Positions 34,571 to 46,671 of a stretch of DNA of 64,000 nucleotides are shown here, piece after piece (position 1 is the stretch's first letter; the number at the start of each line of letters is the position of its first letter). A program made the translations under genes and the position numbers. The DNA comes from Pardosa pseudoannulata (lineage: Eukaryota > Arthropoda > Arachnida > Araneae > Lycosidae): positions 21,465,944 through 21,529,943 of the forward strand of contig CM063506.1 of the NCBI GenBank assembly GCA_032207245.1, given 5' to 3'. Under the pieces are notes generated by a model that was not told where the DNA came from, did not search any database, and saw nothing but the letters and a program-made list of their open reading frames with translations.

Positions 34571-35016
34571 CATCATTAAAAACATACAGTTAAATTCTAA
34601 AAAAATTCTAAAGGTTATTTTAGCAGTTATGACTGTTGAAGTGTGGTGGTGTAGCAAAAATCACAGCTTTTCAGAAATTCAATTTAAAGATTTTATTGGA
34701 TAAATGCATTAAGTGTTTAATAATTTGATAAACATATAAAATATGCTGGAGTAATCTATTTATTAATTTAGAAGCTATAATACGCTATTTACAACATTTT
34801 TTTTGTGCTAACAAAGTCAACCCCTTTAATGGCTCACTTCCGGTATTTTTTGACACTTCCGGTGATGATTAAACAGCTGTATCATGACTTCTAATGACTC
34901 TAGAAACAAGCTGAAAACTTTTCGAAAGCTAAAAGGTTGACCTTTAAAATAAACGAATAATTTTGTTTCCATATTTTTCACGAAAATCGCTATTTAAACG
35001 TGGTCGGTTACCTTAA

Positions 35017-35662
35017 ATCTTCATTATAACAGCTTTTTTTCGATTAATGATATGAACAAAAAATTTTACTCTTTTTAGAACGAATTTCTTACAAGTTTTT
35101 AACTACATATTAGCTTTGAAAATTTTTTAGTTTTTTTATTTCAAGTTCACAATTTTCCAAAAGTTTGACAGAAAATATGCACAAAATAACTGAAAAATTA
35201 GAGTGATTATTAAATTTCATTTTTCTAACATTTTATACATATATTTTGCGTGTTTTTTCATTTTGTGCCATATAATTTTTACAATGTGTCTATTAGAAGC
35301 TAAATTTTCATATCAAATTGAATTGAAACATCTCCTAAAACTTTAAAGACTTCTAATATTTAAAATTAAAAAAAAATTGCTAAGAAAATGAAAATTAAAA
35401 TAAATCACCCTGTACCATGCTATAAAATAACTTGTTGTTGATCTTAATATAACTGATGTTTACAGAATAAAAAAGATAATTATGTACTATTTGATATAAA
35501 AAAATTAGTTTCTAATTTACAGATTTCAATTGTTATTTTGCAGATAAGTGGATTGCTAATTTTATTAACTCGGTTTATCTTTTATGAACATCTTGTTTTT
35601 ATTTAGTATGCCTTTCACCCAGGCTACCTAGAGTAACCCCATAAGCCCAATAATTTTGTTTT
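35017..35662. other. AT-rich, faint repeat
   Basis: 35340-35560 resembles 42300-42500 (AAAAAAGATAATTA, then TATTTGATGTAAAAA-like order), an old dispersed repeat. No gene seen. Confidence 0.4.
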
Positions 35663-36339
35663 AATTTCCGAGAATTCTCCTTCTTCCACCTAGGGAAAAG
35701 GAGAAAAACAAAGGAGTGGGGTATTACACGTTCCTGGAATTTTTCAGAAATACGCACACCCTGCTGGTGGTCAATAGTTGTCAGATAAGCAGAAGGCAAC
35801 AAATTCTATTCGGAACTGAGAAGGAGCGTATTCACATTTTATGCCTTGCTCGCTTACATGCAGTTTGTCGATATGGAAGCCAGAAAGCGAAATGATTTAA
35901 CATTAAAACTAAATATCGACATTTTAAATCGTTACGACAGGTTACTATATATGAGTCAGCGCAATGCTGAAGCGCAGTTAAACATTTCTCAGCTTTTGAA
36001 TTTCATTGAAAGTGTTGAACCGTGGAGTACAACACCGCTCCGTTGACTTTAAAAAACATTATGATTACGAACGATTTATCAACGAATTTCTTAGAAAAAA
36101 ATTGTAGACAGTCAACAATTCATCAATTATTTTTATCTGTAAACAATTCTAATGTCTGAAAGGACAATATACTGTACATAAATATAACTTCAGTTTTTTC
36201 ATTTTATTTTGAAATGTAGTAAGTGTGAATTAAAGAAGGGGGTAAATTTATCTAATTTTGTATATCGTTTATTGTTATCAATCGGTTATCAATCGAAATC
36301 ACGGTGTCCCGAACTGATCACATTAAGCGGAGCCCCCTG
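35663..36339 (+). mobile_element. pogo/Tigger-like non-autonomous element, copy 2 (truncated)
   Basis: Inverted relative to 24971-25878. It keeps the terminus (reversed CAGGGGGCTCCGCTTAATGTG, followed by TA at 36340) and the HTH peptide at 35873-36046. It stops matching near 35663, so the other terminus is missing. Confidence 0.8.
35873..36046 (+). pseudogene. Truncated CENP-B/pogo-type HTH peptide, copy 2
   Basis: 57 residues beginning MEARKRNDLTLKLNIDILNR and ending STTPLR. It differs at a handful of positions from the peptide at 25265-25438, with no indel. The DDE catalytic domain is absent. Confidence 0.72.
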
Positions 36340-36694
36340 TATATTTAAGAGCACCTTTCAGAAATTTATCATTTCTTCCCTATTATTTATTTCTATACAA
36401 ATTTCTCCTTATATCATTTAGAAGTGTAGTAGAACCTCGGTATGAGGACCCCCTGTGGGACCAACATCATATAGTCGTTGTAAAGAATTGAAAAAATAAT
36501 AAAAAAAATTGAAGAAAGAAAGGATGCAACAGCACATACCTAGAGAACACTTCTATTTATTTGTAATTCCATTACTAAATTTTTGAAAAAAAAATTTTGA
36601 TTGACGCCTGTTTCAAGTTCATTTGGGAATTTTTCATTATCACTGATTCCATATCCGTTAGGTTTTGAAGGAAATCTCCAGAATTAAATTATCC

Positions 36695-36867
36695 GATGGC
36701 CGATCGGGTAGGGCGCTGATCGCCGGTACTGGAGTTCGTGGGTTCGAATCCCACTGTGGCATGGATGTTCGTAGCCGTTCAGAATCGGCTTTAAGCTGTA
36801 GGTCCCGGTCTCATTAGCCCTCGTGTTGCAAAAAGTAGACCGTAGCACTCCAAACCAAATCAAACCA
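36695..36867 (+). mobile_element. tRNA-derived SINE, copy 2, in the Tigger relic
   Basis: 173 bp flanked by perfect 13-bp duplications AATTAAATTATCC (36682-36694 and 36868-36880). Head: GATGGCCGATCGGGTAGGG (box A) and GGGTTCGAATCCCACTG (box B). Body GTAGCCGTTCAGAATCGGC, tail CCAAA repeats. The head is better preserved than in copy 1. Confidence 0.93.
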
Positions 36868-36883
36868 AATTAAATTATCCTTC

Positions 36884-37105
36884 AAAATATTGACGCAAGG
36901 CATTGATTGATGGCTTCTTTTTTATTCTCTTTTTCAAAAGCTTGGACGATTTCTTTTCCGTCGTCGGAATCACAAAATACTTCATTTCCGGTAATACGGG
37001 CAATAAAATCGTCCTTATTAAAATTTTCTCCTCAGCACTGTAAAGTTTCGTCTACCGCAACAAACTCATCAAAAAATAATTGAAGATTTAGTTCTCTCCT
37101 TTTCG
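36884..37105 (-). pseudogene. pogo/Tigger transposase C-terminal fragment
   Basis: Minus-strand translation from about 37105: LQLFFDEFVAVDETLQC, a stop, GENFNKDDFIARITGNEVF, then CDSDDGKEIVQAFEKENKKE, AINQ, a frame change and ALRQYFEG. This acidic, helical tail matches the C-terminal end of pogo/Tigger transposases (the segment around the repeated D/E block and LR.YFE). One stop and one frameshift are visible; the SINE lies just beyond its end. Confidence 0.65.
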
Positions 37106-37380
37106 TCACGCCCCCTCCCCTCTTTTAAGCAAACACAAAGAAAGTACAGGTTTCTTGAAGTTACACCACAGTACAATAATTTTGAACTAGCCCACTTGCT
37201 CATGTGTTCTCCGGGCTAAAATTGCCGGTCGTTCTAACGAAAAATAATACGCTTGAGGTCGTTGTAATGATCCAAAATTAACATTATTCCTATGGTAAAA
37301 TAATTGGGACTTTTTAAGATGGTCGTTCTAACGAAGGGGGTCGTTGTATAGTGGGGTCCTTAAAAAGAGGTTCTAATGTA

Positions 37381-37771
37381 TTTATATGGATGCTCGAATG
37401 ATATTTTCTTACCCTTTTAACAATCTTTCATACTAGTGAAAAGTGACAAAAGGAACCCTTTTCGATTTCGTTGCACACATTCTATTTATTCAACGGGGTG
37501 GTCTTGATATCATTCTGAATGTTTTTTACCACCCCTGCGACATGTCAAAAACTGCCTTCAAAATAATAAAGATTTATGAAAACACGATTGGAGGCAAAAG
37601 CATAGTCAGCTGCTGCGTTTATTTTTATCGCTGCTGAACCTTTTGGGAAAACGAGCAAGGAAAGCATTCCATGAACAACATTTTCACCCTTTTTATTTTC
37701 TTATATGATGTAAAAGTAGTATTGTAGTCCAGAAAAACTTTAAAGTTCAGGTTTCAACGGAAATATTCATT
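37381..37771. other. No recognised gene
   Basis: GTTTCAACGGAAATATTCATTTT near 37750 resembles the 233-bp repeat at 55871 (TTTCAACGGAAATACTCATTTT), so an old copy of that repeat may end here. Confidence 0.4.
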
Positions 37772-37900
37772 TTAACACTAGATTTACGGATGTTGATCAT
37801 ATACCTATTTTTACTGAAGTGAGCCAATTTGACTCATACAAGAAAATTGAAGGTTTTTTGCAAAGAAAATAGTTACAAATTAATTTAAATAAAATGTTTA

Positions 37901-38100
37901 TTATAAAAAAATTCGTGGAAAACATTTTTTACATATAAAATCTGTTTTTGAAACACATTTTCCGCAAACATTTCTATTACATTTAGCACAATGGTTTCTA
38001 CATCTGTTTCTTTTGCATGATGGTTGAACTTGACAATTCTTCCGTGCGTCAGTAGCAGGAATTTCTGTCATTGGAATGGAAGTGTTCTCGACTTCTTCTC
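37901..38100 (-). pseudogene. piggyBac transposase C-terminal cysteine-rich domain
   Basis: Minus-strand residues end VENTSIPMTEIPATDARKNC, then CKRNRCRNHCAKCNRNVCGK, then CVSKTDFICKKCFPRIFL and a stop at 37901. The C..C and C....C pairs match the RING-like cysteine-rich domain that ends piggyBac transposases. The catalytic domain is missing; the frame runs into the AT-rich array upstream. Confidence 0.78.
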
Positions 38101-38379
38101 TATATTTACTTTATACTATACTTTATATACTTTATATTTACTTTATACTATAATTTATATACTTTATATTTACTTTATACTATATATATTACTATATTTA
38201 TTTCATGCGATTAACTTTTATACCATTCTATGAGTCAAATTGGCTCACAACCGTGAAAATAGGTATACCACATTTGATAATGCGAAATGAAGAGGTCTGC
38301 GGGGAAGAGGAATGAAAGTTTACATATATTTAGTTACTTAACTAAAAACCAACGTATGTTTTTGAAAAGTAATATTAAA

Positions 38380-38563
<184 letters not shown>

Positions 38564-38607
38564 CAAATTTTTAATGAGTCAAATTGGTTCGCTCCGTAAA
38601 TCTAGTG

Positions 38608-39059
38608 CTAAAGGCCTTATCCTACGTCAACATGTACTAGTTAAAAAAGCAACAGATTCAGTTTACGATTTCTTTTTCTGTTGAAGAATACGTGTATTAA
38701 CATGAGAACGAAAACTTTCACAACCGATTAAAGGCCTCGAGATATGTTAATTTGAACAATAATAAATCGATTGAAAATTGTTAGCTTTTACACTTAAAAT
38801 CGACGTATTATTCTATAGGGAAAAAACAAAGGAATTTAAAGGAGTCCCAAACTGAATCTGTTATTTTTTCGACACTTATATATATCCACGTGTGATAAGG
38901 CCTTTACCATAACTCAATTCGGTACTACTGAAGAATAGGGTGTCTCTTGGCAAATCTGGTGAATTATTGGCGATGTTTACTAAAACACAAAGGTATTTCA
39001 TCCGGACAACATTGTACCCCTTTGCTATTTGGGTGACTTTAATTGATGTAGATTGCACC
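38608..39059. other. No confident gene
   Basis: The minus frame 39061-38876 (61 residues) continues the conserved start peptide of the neighbouring repeat. The rest is unrecognised. Confidence 0.4.
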
Positions 39060-39420
39060 ATTGTAATAGAATTATATTCGTTTTCTTAATTAACCAAAAC
39101 CACTGAGAAATTGGGCATTTACATTCATGGGCAATTAATCCCTTAACAATTTACAAAGCCAACAGCTCCAAATTATTAAAAATTAGCCATAGTGAAGCTT
39201 TAATAGTTTATTATATTTAATACTTTTAAGCATTATGAGCTTTTAATATATAAGAAATGAGTTCCACAAGAAGTTCTGTATACAAATATAATATAAATTA
39301 AAATATAGATACAGATTGTTTGGACACGGCGAGATCAGGAGAAAATGTTACGCGACCATGCTAAGAGCTTTATCGCCAAGTTGGCGGGGCACCCTGTTCT
39401 TCAGTCAAGCTCTCAATTAC
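39060..39420 (-). repeat. Unclassified dispersed repeat, copy 2
   Basis: Counterpart of 3290-3690: GGGCAATTAATCCCTTAAC, CAGCTCCAAATTATTAAAAA, GATACAGATTGTTTGGACAC, and the palindromic CGCCAAGTTGGCG followed by GTTCTTCAGTCAAGC. The related minus-strand ATG is at 39061. Confidence 0.65.
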
Positions 39421-39933
39421 CTCAATTGACAAGTAGAGGCACTGCATCAATACATACGTACAAAGAATATTTGAGACTTTAATTATCCATTTTCACCATC
39501 TCCTCATTTTGACTAGTCTTGACGTCTCTCAATAGTTATGCATCATTGATAATTCAAAAACAATTAGGAGTATAATGATGAAATTTTATATTGTGGAGTG
39601 TTGTAACATATATCTGTCCACCTTCCTTTTTAATTGCAAAGAGCATGCTGTACAATGAGAAATTTTAATATAACGGAATTAACGGTGTAACAGCAACACA
39701 ATTAATCAGAAATAGTTGAGATATTTTATTGGATTGTTGTAGAAAATTGCATGACAAAAAACGATTATTCATAGAATGTTGAGATTTTTTATTAGGTTGC
39801 CGTAATATCTTGCTTGACTTTGTAACCTTTTGTATTAAGGCTGCTGTGATATCAAGTTTTTCATCTTCATATTTAATTTAGATGCACATTTTAAATTTAT
39901 AGAATTTCTTTCTTGTTGGTCTTTATTGATTAG
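39421..39933. other. No recognised gene
   Basis: AT-rich; nothing supported. Confidence 0.5.
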
Positions 39934-40682
39934 TACAAAAGGTAGTGGGAACACCCCCTTTGTTCAGGCAATAACGACCGAAATCAGCTGACCTGTTTCA
40001 CACCTGCTTTACAGACTACAATATCATGGTGACGCAGTGTCTGGGATGTTGACAGTTCGATTGAATAGGGGTCATGCCCTGATCGGTCGCGGTAATGATT
40101 CCGGAGCATTGCCTCGAGAATTCCGGAACGGGACAGCTAGCGAATGAGAATTCGACTAATTAACTAGCTGTAACCTTAACTGGAGTTCTCAGGTAACTGG
40201 GATCGTAACTGACCAGAAAACGGTTGGCGGGACCGTAACTGACCCCCAGGTATAAAAAGCCTAGAATTTTGCGACTCGGGGCTTTTCGACATTTTTTACG
40301 TAGGTGCTTTGACCTCGTGGAGGCTTCCGCGACTTTTGACCGGAGCCAGCTTTTTAGCAATTACGTTCGGGAGACTCGTAAGGTCCGCTCATATAAGGAG
40401 CGGCAAGGTCTCGGACACCGAACAAGGGATAGATTGGGTGTGCATTGCACCCTGGAAAAGCCTCCACATCGTGTTAGAATATTTAATTCTTTTTTACGAC
40501 TGTGATCATCGTGAATGTGTTATCCAAGCAACGACCCTTTGCATTTCGAATGGTTTGTGATATCAGAATCCCTTTGTACATAGCAACTATTTACTCCAGA
40601 AATAAAAGTGATTTCCAATTCTGTTATGTCTGTGATTCTTCTTCACGCTACCTCTTGACTCAAGAACATTGAAGGCGTCACA
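39934..40682 (+). mobile_element. Solo LTR, family 2, copy 1
   Basis: Paralogous along its length with 51784-52523. TATA box GGTATAAAAAGCC at about 40249, AATAAA near 40598, end GTCACA at 40682. Upstream of the TATA box GTAACTG occurs in a short series (AGGTAACTGGGATCGTAACTG, then CCGTAACTGAC). The left edge is degenerate and placed by alignment with copy 2. No internal coding sequence on either side. LTR status is inferred from the TATA/AATAAA order and the TG...CA ends of copy 2. Confidence 0.75.
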
Positions 40683-42744
40683 ATAGTGTAGTAAATAAAC
40701 TTAAACGATAGCGACGTTTACGCAATCACGACTCAACTGCATGAGACAGTTTTGTTTCAGTTCATTTAGAACAGTAGATGTTTATAAATAAACTGCTACA
40801 AAGAGATTGCTTTGTAACTCGCAGATGATCACTTGTATGTGTATTGTATCTTGAAATAACATCATTAGATAAAACTTATCGGTATATTTAACATTTAAAT
40901 CTAAATCAAACACTGAAATTATTCACTATTGAGATTCTGTAGTAGAATTTTGATCAAACTTTTGGTCAACTCTGAATATTGAAAAGCATCCTAAATGATA
41001 TACAGAAACTTGAGTTACTTATTCATGCTTGGAAAGATTAACGGAGATGAAAATGTCACTGTATAGTTATTGATTAATACTTTACATACGTCTATGTATT
41101 TATTACATTCTAAGTATAGATTGCTGTAAATTGAATATTCTTAACAGTATCCTAACTGAGTTATGATATCTGGTGGCGAGGCATAAATTGCACGCGATTC
41201 GTAATTAACTCCCATGCTTGTCACTAGAAATGGAGACTATAATTAGATCATACAATCTTGCGTTATGTGTACAATTTCACGTGAGATTCAGATAATATAG
41301 GAGACCCATAATAATCACTATATTAGGACCACAATACATTATTCCACATATTTTATACTATAGCAGCTGTCGAGATGGGATTAATACCACAATAAATCAA
41401 TACCAGTAGGGAAATTTTTAGAGACCAACTCGAGTTTCTGTTTGTAGATAGAAGTTTATAAGAATCTTGAATATTCAGTATAATTTGCTTCAAGGCATAA
41501 TTGTCACGAATATCTTAGCATGTTGCATGATTATTTTACAATAAAAACAGGTAATCTCGACAGATAGGTGTAACAATAAGTTACATTCAGCTTTTTTTAT
41601 CTCTTCCCGTGAATCATCGTCAAAGACGTACCAGAACATGACCGGTTTGAACTGGAAGAAACTTACTTCTCCCAACCAATAGAAAGGATAGTTGGTTTGG
41701 CGCAATTCTAACCCCTCCGTTCTTCAAGAAACCCCTGGTTTTTCTTCGCGGGGGCAGTCGTATTTTTTTATAGGGCAAGGTTGTTACCAGAGGAGAGAAG
41801 AGGGTGAACGCTGCTGGTATCTTCTGCTTGCGGGACAGACATTTTTTGGAGCGACACGAGAAAGAAGAAAATCAAAGTCATATTGCTTTTTAGAGCCGAA
41901 GCCTACTCGAGAGCAGTTTTTGATATCTACAAATGATAAGTGAGATTCCAGTTGTATTTTTAGGCATATAATTGTATAAATTTATTCAATCAAGACATAT
42001 TTGTCCATGAGTTTTTTAATGAGTTTTAATTTCTTCTTTCTCAAACACTAGGCCAACCTAACGTTATTTTTTACAATAGGCAACACAAAAATAAAAATAT
42101 ACAAAGTTTTTTCAATGGTGTTATATTTTCACAACTGTTTTCACAACTGAAAATAAACTGTTAAAGTAATTATTGGCTTTTATATATAAGGTACATTGCA
42201 ACATTGTTTGCTCTTCTAATTCTTATAACTTCTTATTTATTCAAATTCAATATCAAATTGAAGTGCAACATATGTTTTGTTCTGTAAACTAATAATTTTA
42301 AATATATCTGAAATTTTAAAATTAAAGTAACTAAAAATTGTTAAGAAACTGAAAATTAAAAAATAACAGCCTTTATCGTGATATAAAACAAAATAAAACG
42401 AGGTTCATAAAAAAGATAATTAGTTTCTATTTGATGTAAAAAGTAGTTTCTGATTTAAAAATTTCAAAAATCGTTTTTGTGGGTAAGTGGATTTGTACTT
42501 TTTTAAATTGAGTGTACATATTTTACATTTAAGAAAATACATTACTCCTTGTAACAAAACTAAACATCTTTTGTAAAATTAGATCATAATTAATAATCTA
42601 GGAAATACTTTATTCTAAACATAGTAAAACATTTTTTAAGATTTTAGGGTCGATAGGTATTATGTCCTCTTAAACCTGTTGGGTTTTCTTCAAATAAATT
42701 TTCTAACAATCTTATTCTTCAACGTCTGTGAACAAACGATATAC
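40683..42744. other. No recognised gene
   Basis: AT-rich. A GC-richer stretch at 41640-41945 has an 83-residue plus ORF that I do not recognise. CTCAAACACTAGGCCAAC near 42043 repeats 10615. 42300-42500 resembles 35340-35560. Confidence 0.4.
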
Positions 42745-42815
42745 GAATAGGTAGAGCGTTTTTCAGAATTGGAGTTTGTGGGTTCGAATCTCACTGCTAG
42801 TATGGATGTTTATAG
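42745..42815 (+). mobile_element. SINE head fragment
   Basis: GGTAGAGCG (box A-like), then GTGGGTTCGAATCTCACTG (box B) and ATGGATGTTTATAG. The body is lost beyond about 42815. Confidence 0.65.
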
Positions 42816-43388
42816 TGACCATAGCGGAATGGAGACAAATGCCAGATGGAAACAAATAGACGGCAAAAATAGACAAGACACATTTAATGGACGTCACACG
42901 CAACACTTATAGAAAGACAAGACAAGAATAAAAATTAAATATAATTTTACACAGATAAAGATAACATTTAAAACTGACTTATGGCCGAAGGATGTCTACC
43001 GAGCAACATGACTCTTAATTATTCAGGTACGATCTCTATATCTTCCTTGACTGTTCTTTGTATACCTTCTTAAGGGGCGGTCTCTGATACGGTTTCATCC
43101 CTTTAGCTTGGATTCTCAGGACTTGAACATAAGTTTTTCCTGAGAATTCTTATGATGCTAATAACGATCCTTTCAAATCTGACAACAGATGCAATCTGCT
43201 AGAACTTTGAATCATATAGTGTCATGCAGTTCAATTGGAGTTTATAGTAGCCTCATAACACAAAGAGCAAAAATCATGACAGGACAACCTAAACATTCCG
43301 AACATAACTATTCTTGTAATGTTGCAAAGGCACTCGAAACCTAATTAATGGAGCTCCACAACTGGAAGTCCAAAGTGACATCGAAGTA
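42816..43388. other. No recognised gene
   Basis: Mixed composition, possibly an older insertion because the SINE body breaks off here; no diagnostic motif. Confidence 0.35.
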
Positions 43389-44239
43389 TAGTGTTCCCTC
43401 GCCACTTCGCGCATCATGTTTTGCGTCTTCAGTGCTTCCCGTATTTTCCCAAAATATTCATCAAAATTAAAAATGAAAAGATACAACTATGTAGGCAGTC
43501 ACACTGCGGAAAGGAGCATTTTTTCATGTTGATGCGCGATAGAGAAGGATCTCTGCATGTCAAACAAAGAGATGAGTTAACTCTGAGTACATACCACGCG
43601 CTCTCACAAAGGCTCTTGATTAGTTTCCGGTGCGACATCTACCAATGAGAGTACAAGTTGATTTATCCCTGTGAGTAGATTGTCTGCGCATCATCGCAAC
43701 CTCAACTAGCATTTTCTCTTGTTGTATCCCACCAGTCTTGTCCATGGTGTTGACAAGACATTGACGACAATATAGTTCGAGCTGTCGAGTTGAGCAATCG
43801 CGTTGACGGGGTTATGTAAAAAACAAATGCAACTACCCATCGCCATGTTTCTCTCCAGGATAAAGCCCCCGGCTCTACCGTCAGCGCCTCCAGTAGAAGA
43901 GTCTCCGAGTGAGCCTAAAACTTCTAGGAGTCAAGTGATAGCCTCTCCTTTGCCACCTACAAGACTCTTCGCCTCTCGCAGAAAGCAATGTTGATTAATG
44001 TTTATTACTCTATAAGGTTTTGTAATTAACCTTATTAATTAGCACGGACACGTTTAAGTAAATACTATACTATTGTAATTTTTGTCTTAAATGTGTGAAG
44101 TATAAACACTGTTTACATATTTAAAACATTCGTGTACCCGCATACACGAAAATTCCTAGCCGCAAATCCTACTTCGCGGTTTTTTAGCTTTCGTGGAAGG
44201 TTCCGGTCCCCATTAACTGCGAAAAACGAGGGATCACTG
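43389..44239 (+). mobile_element. Tigger-like DNA transposon, internally deleted
   Basis: 851 bp flanked by TA (43387-43388 and 44240-44241). Left end TAGTGTTCCCTCGCCACTTC, right end (reversed) CAGTGATCCCTCGTTTTTCG; this CAGTGNTCCCTCG end is characteristic of Tigger. Before the right end a Ser/Pro-rich frame (43803-43994, including PPALPSAPPVEESPSEP) may be the last part of the transposase. Catalytic motifs are absent. Confidence 0.82.
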
Positions 44240-44241
44240 TA

Positions 44242-44773
44242 TGCCGCATCAATATATGGATGTTTGTAGCCGTTTTAAGTGAACGATACTAGTTAGAAAT
44301 CAATGAAACACATTTCTATCATGAACAGTTCCAATTATTGGTCAAAATTGTTTTCTAATTGAGTTTAACCCATTAATTCCTAACGTTTCTTTTTAGGGAC
44401 AACTAAAAATAGTTTGCAGAATTATTGTTTTTTCTGAGTGAAATTTCCTTTTCAACTGAGGTAGATAGATATCCTACAAAGAATGTTCCAAATTTTCTAA
44501 TATCTGCTAGTATTTATAATTCTGACATTTAGATTGTCATGTACGATATTTCGAGTCTCGCACATGAATTTAAATTTTCGGAAGGTATATTCTCTTTATT
44601 GATTCGACATCCCATTCTGGGTCACTTCTTCAGAATCTTCTGCCATTCCACTCTCCTTCCTCTACGCTAGGGTGTTTCAGTTGGCCATTCTTAGGCAGGT
44701 AAATCAACAGAAATTATGACAATTAACTTAATAGGCAATACAATTTCACTTTATAGTATTGCGTTTTCATGTG
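44242..44773. other. No recognised gene
   Basis: GGATGTTTGTAGCCGTTTTA at 44258 looks like a SINE body fragment directly after the Tigger element; the rest is AT-rich. Confidence 0.4.
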
Positions 44774-45478
44774 ATACCAGATATTTTTAACATTTAAAAT
44801 CACAGGGGATTTGTCATAAGGACTGGTTGTGCATTCAAAGTTGTTTAAATTTTATATTTCTCTTACTCTTTGCGGTTCATAATAACTTAGAACTAAGATA
44901 CTCATCAATATATATTTCGCAGAAATACCTCAGGCATAATCAGGCATTGGTTAAATGGTAGGATCTAAATTCAGCTTACTGAGGATTTTGTAAAATTTTT
45001 TTATGGTATTACATCTTCAATGTTTTAATTTTTGAATAACCTACTATGTCTAAATAGAAGCTGTGCAAAGGTTCATCAGATTACTATGATTAGAATAAAA
45101 TCTAAACCTAATACACCAGAATGTGATACCAGATACCAGATATTTTTAACATTTAAAATCACAGGGGATTTGTCATAAGGACTGGTTGTGCATTCAAAGT
45201 TGTTTAAATTTTATATTTCTCTTACTCTTTGCGGTTCATAATAACTTAGAACTAAGATACTCATCAATATATATTTCGCAGAAATACCTCAGGCATAATC
45301 AGGCATTGGTTAAATGGTAGGATCTAAATTCAGCTTACTGAGGATTTTGTAAAATTTTTTTATGGTATTACATCTTCAATGTTTTAATTTTTGAATAACC
45401 TACTATGTCTAAATAGAAGCTGTGCCAAAGGTTCATCAGATGAATACTATGATTAGAATAAAATCTAAACCTAATACA
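44774..45478 (+). repeat. Nearly identical 359-bp tandem duplication
   Basis: 44774-45132 and 45133-45478 share ATACCAGATATTTTTAACAT through AAATCTAAACCTAATACA with an exact 359-bp offset. I saw only two small insertions as differences. It is very recent, or an assembly artefact. Confidence 0.95.
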
Positions 45479-46671
45479 AGTAAGGAATAGTAAAACTCAA
45501 GCAATAAAACAACTCTGGGCTTAAAGTACTCTTTGACAAAGATATAACAAGAAGTCTTGAAAAGTATTAATAAATGGATCGACATATATATATATAATTT
45601 GATATGATAAATTGCCATTTCCCACTTAAAGTGCTTAAGATGAGAAATTCGTGAGCTGCATAGGAACAACTCATCTTTAAACGAAAGCCATAAAGGGATT
45701 GCATAATTCATAGTATTACTCTTCAGTAAATGTAATAACGCGGAATGATATTCGCTAATTTAAATGCATAATTTAATATACTGAATGGGTTAAAAGAAAA
45801 CACCATTTTTGGAGTATATTTCAAAGTAAAAATTTTAAAAGAACGTACAATAGCGTTCGATGCAAAGCTATAAATTTTATCGCTAAGAAAAGGATCATCT
45901 TTGGCAAAAATAAAAGTTATTGGTCTTCTGGGAAGTCATTTTTTTTCTATTTGATTACCGATTTTTTTTTTTACCAGTGTGAACCTTGGAAATGAACATG
46001 GATGAAACTAAATAAGAGACTTTTACGACCGTTAACTGATCTGTCGACGAATAAAATGTAACATTACTTCAAATCCTTTGGCAACATGCGTTCTTTGACA
46101 TTTAAAACTATTTCTTTTTTTTTGTTAGGTATATAGTGTTGCAAAAGGGGTTTAAAAAGAGGAAGTGCTTTTAATTACTCTTTTAGATTTTCTTCAAAAC
46201 TTTCTTGTTGATAATATTAAGTTCTGATCGCTGATAGTTTTATTCTTTTCTGCATAAAAATTGAACATACAACTTTTTATTTCGGTTTTATTTTTTCTTA
46301 CCATTTCTGTTTTATGTCTTTTAAATGCAAAAAATTTTTTTTTCCAGTTTAAAGTTATTTTTTGTAATTATCCCTGGACACTGGTGTTCAGAGCCTAAAC
46401 AGGTTTACCGATATCTAAAAAAAGAGAAGAAGAATATCTGTAACAGTATTCAATCCAGGAGATGTTTAGAGATTTAATAACTCGAAGAGGGTTGATTTCT
46501 CTTTCCAGAGTATTTAAGAAATACAAAAAGAATGTAAATAAATGGTTCAAGAAATGCACTTTTATATCTTGATGTATTGCTGTTTGGTAGATATGCCTAG
46601 ATGTTGATTGAAACGTTGCATTTTAGTTGATATGATTTTTAAAAGATATCTCTTAAACATCTTCCATAGGA
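45479..46671. other. No recognised gene
   Basis: AT-rich with poly(T) tracts; the minus ORFs at 45436-45711 and 46562-46813 have no family signature. Confidence 0.5.

Larger units (their letters stand above)
33121..35012. mobile_element. TTAA-flanked inverted-repeat element, 1.9 kb
   Basis: TTAA at 33117-33120 and 35013-35016 bracket inverted ends: left GGTAATCGACCACGTT, right (reversed) GGTAACCGACCACGTT. Inside lies a second, perfect 20-bp inverted repeat (33350-33369 and 34551-34570). The core is GC-richer. No transposase was recognised. TTAA flanks suggest piggyBac-type insertion, but the GGTAA start is unusual for that family. Confidence 0.7.
36427..37378 (-). mobile_element. Tigger-like DNA transposon relic (split by a SINE)
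   Basis: Left end TAGTAGAACCTCGGTATGAG, right end (reversed) CATTAGAACCTCTTTTTAAG, followed by TA at 37379; the left TA is mutated to TG. Both ends continue with GGACCCC and ACAACGACC-like motifs. The interior holds a transposase C-terminus on the minus strand. About 780 bp remain without the SINE, so most of the element is deleted. Confidence 0.78.

Noticed and set aside
42836..43380. Possible LTR or insertion after the truncated SINE head
   Set aside because: No TG...CA termini, TATA/AATAAA pair or second copy could be found.
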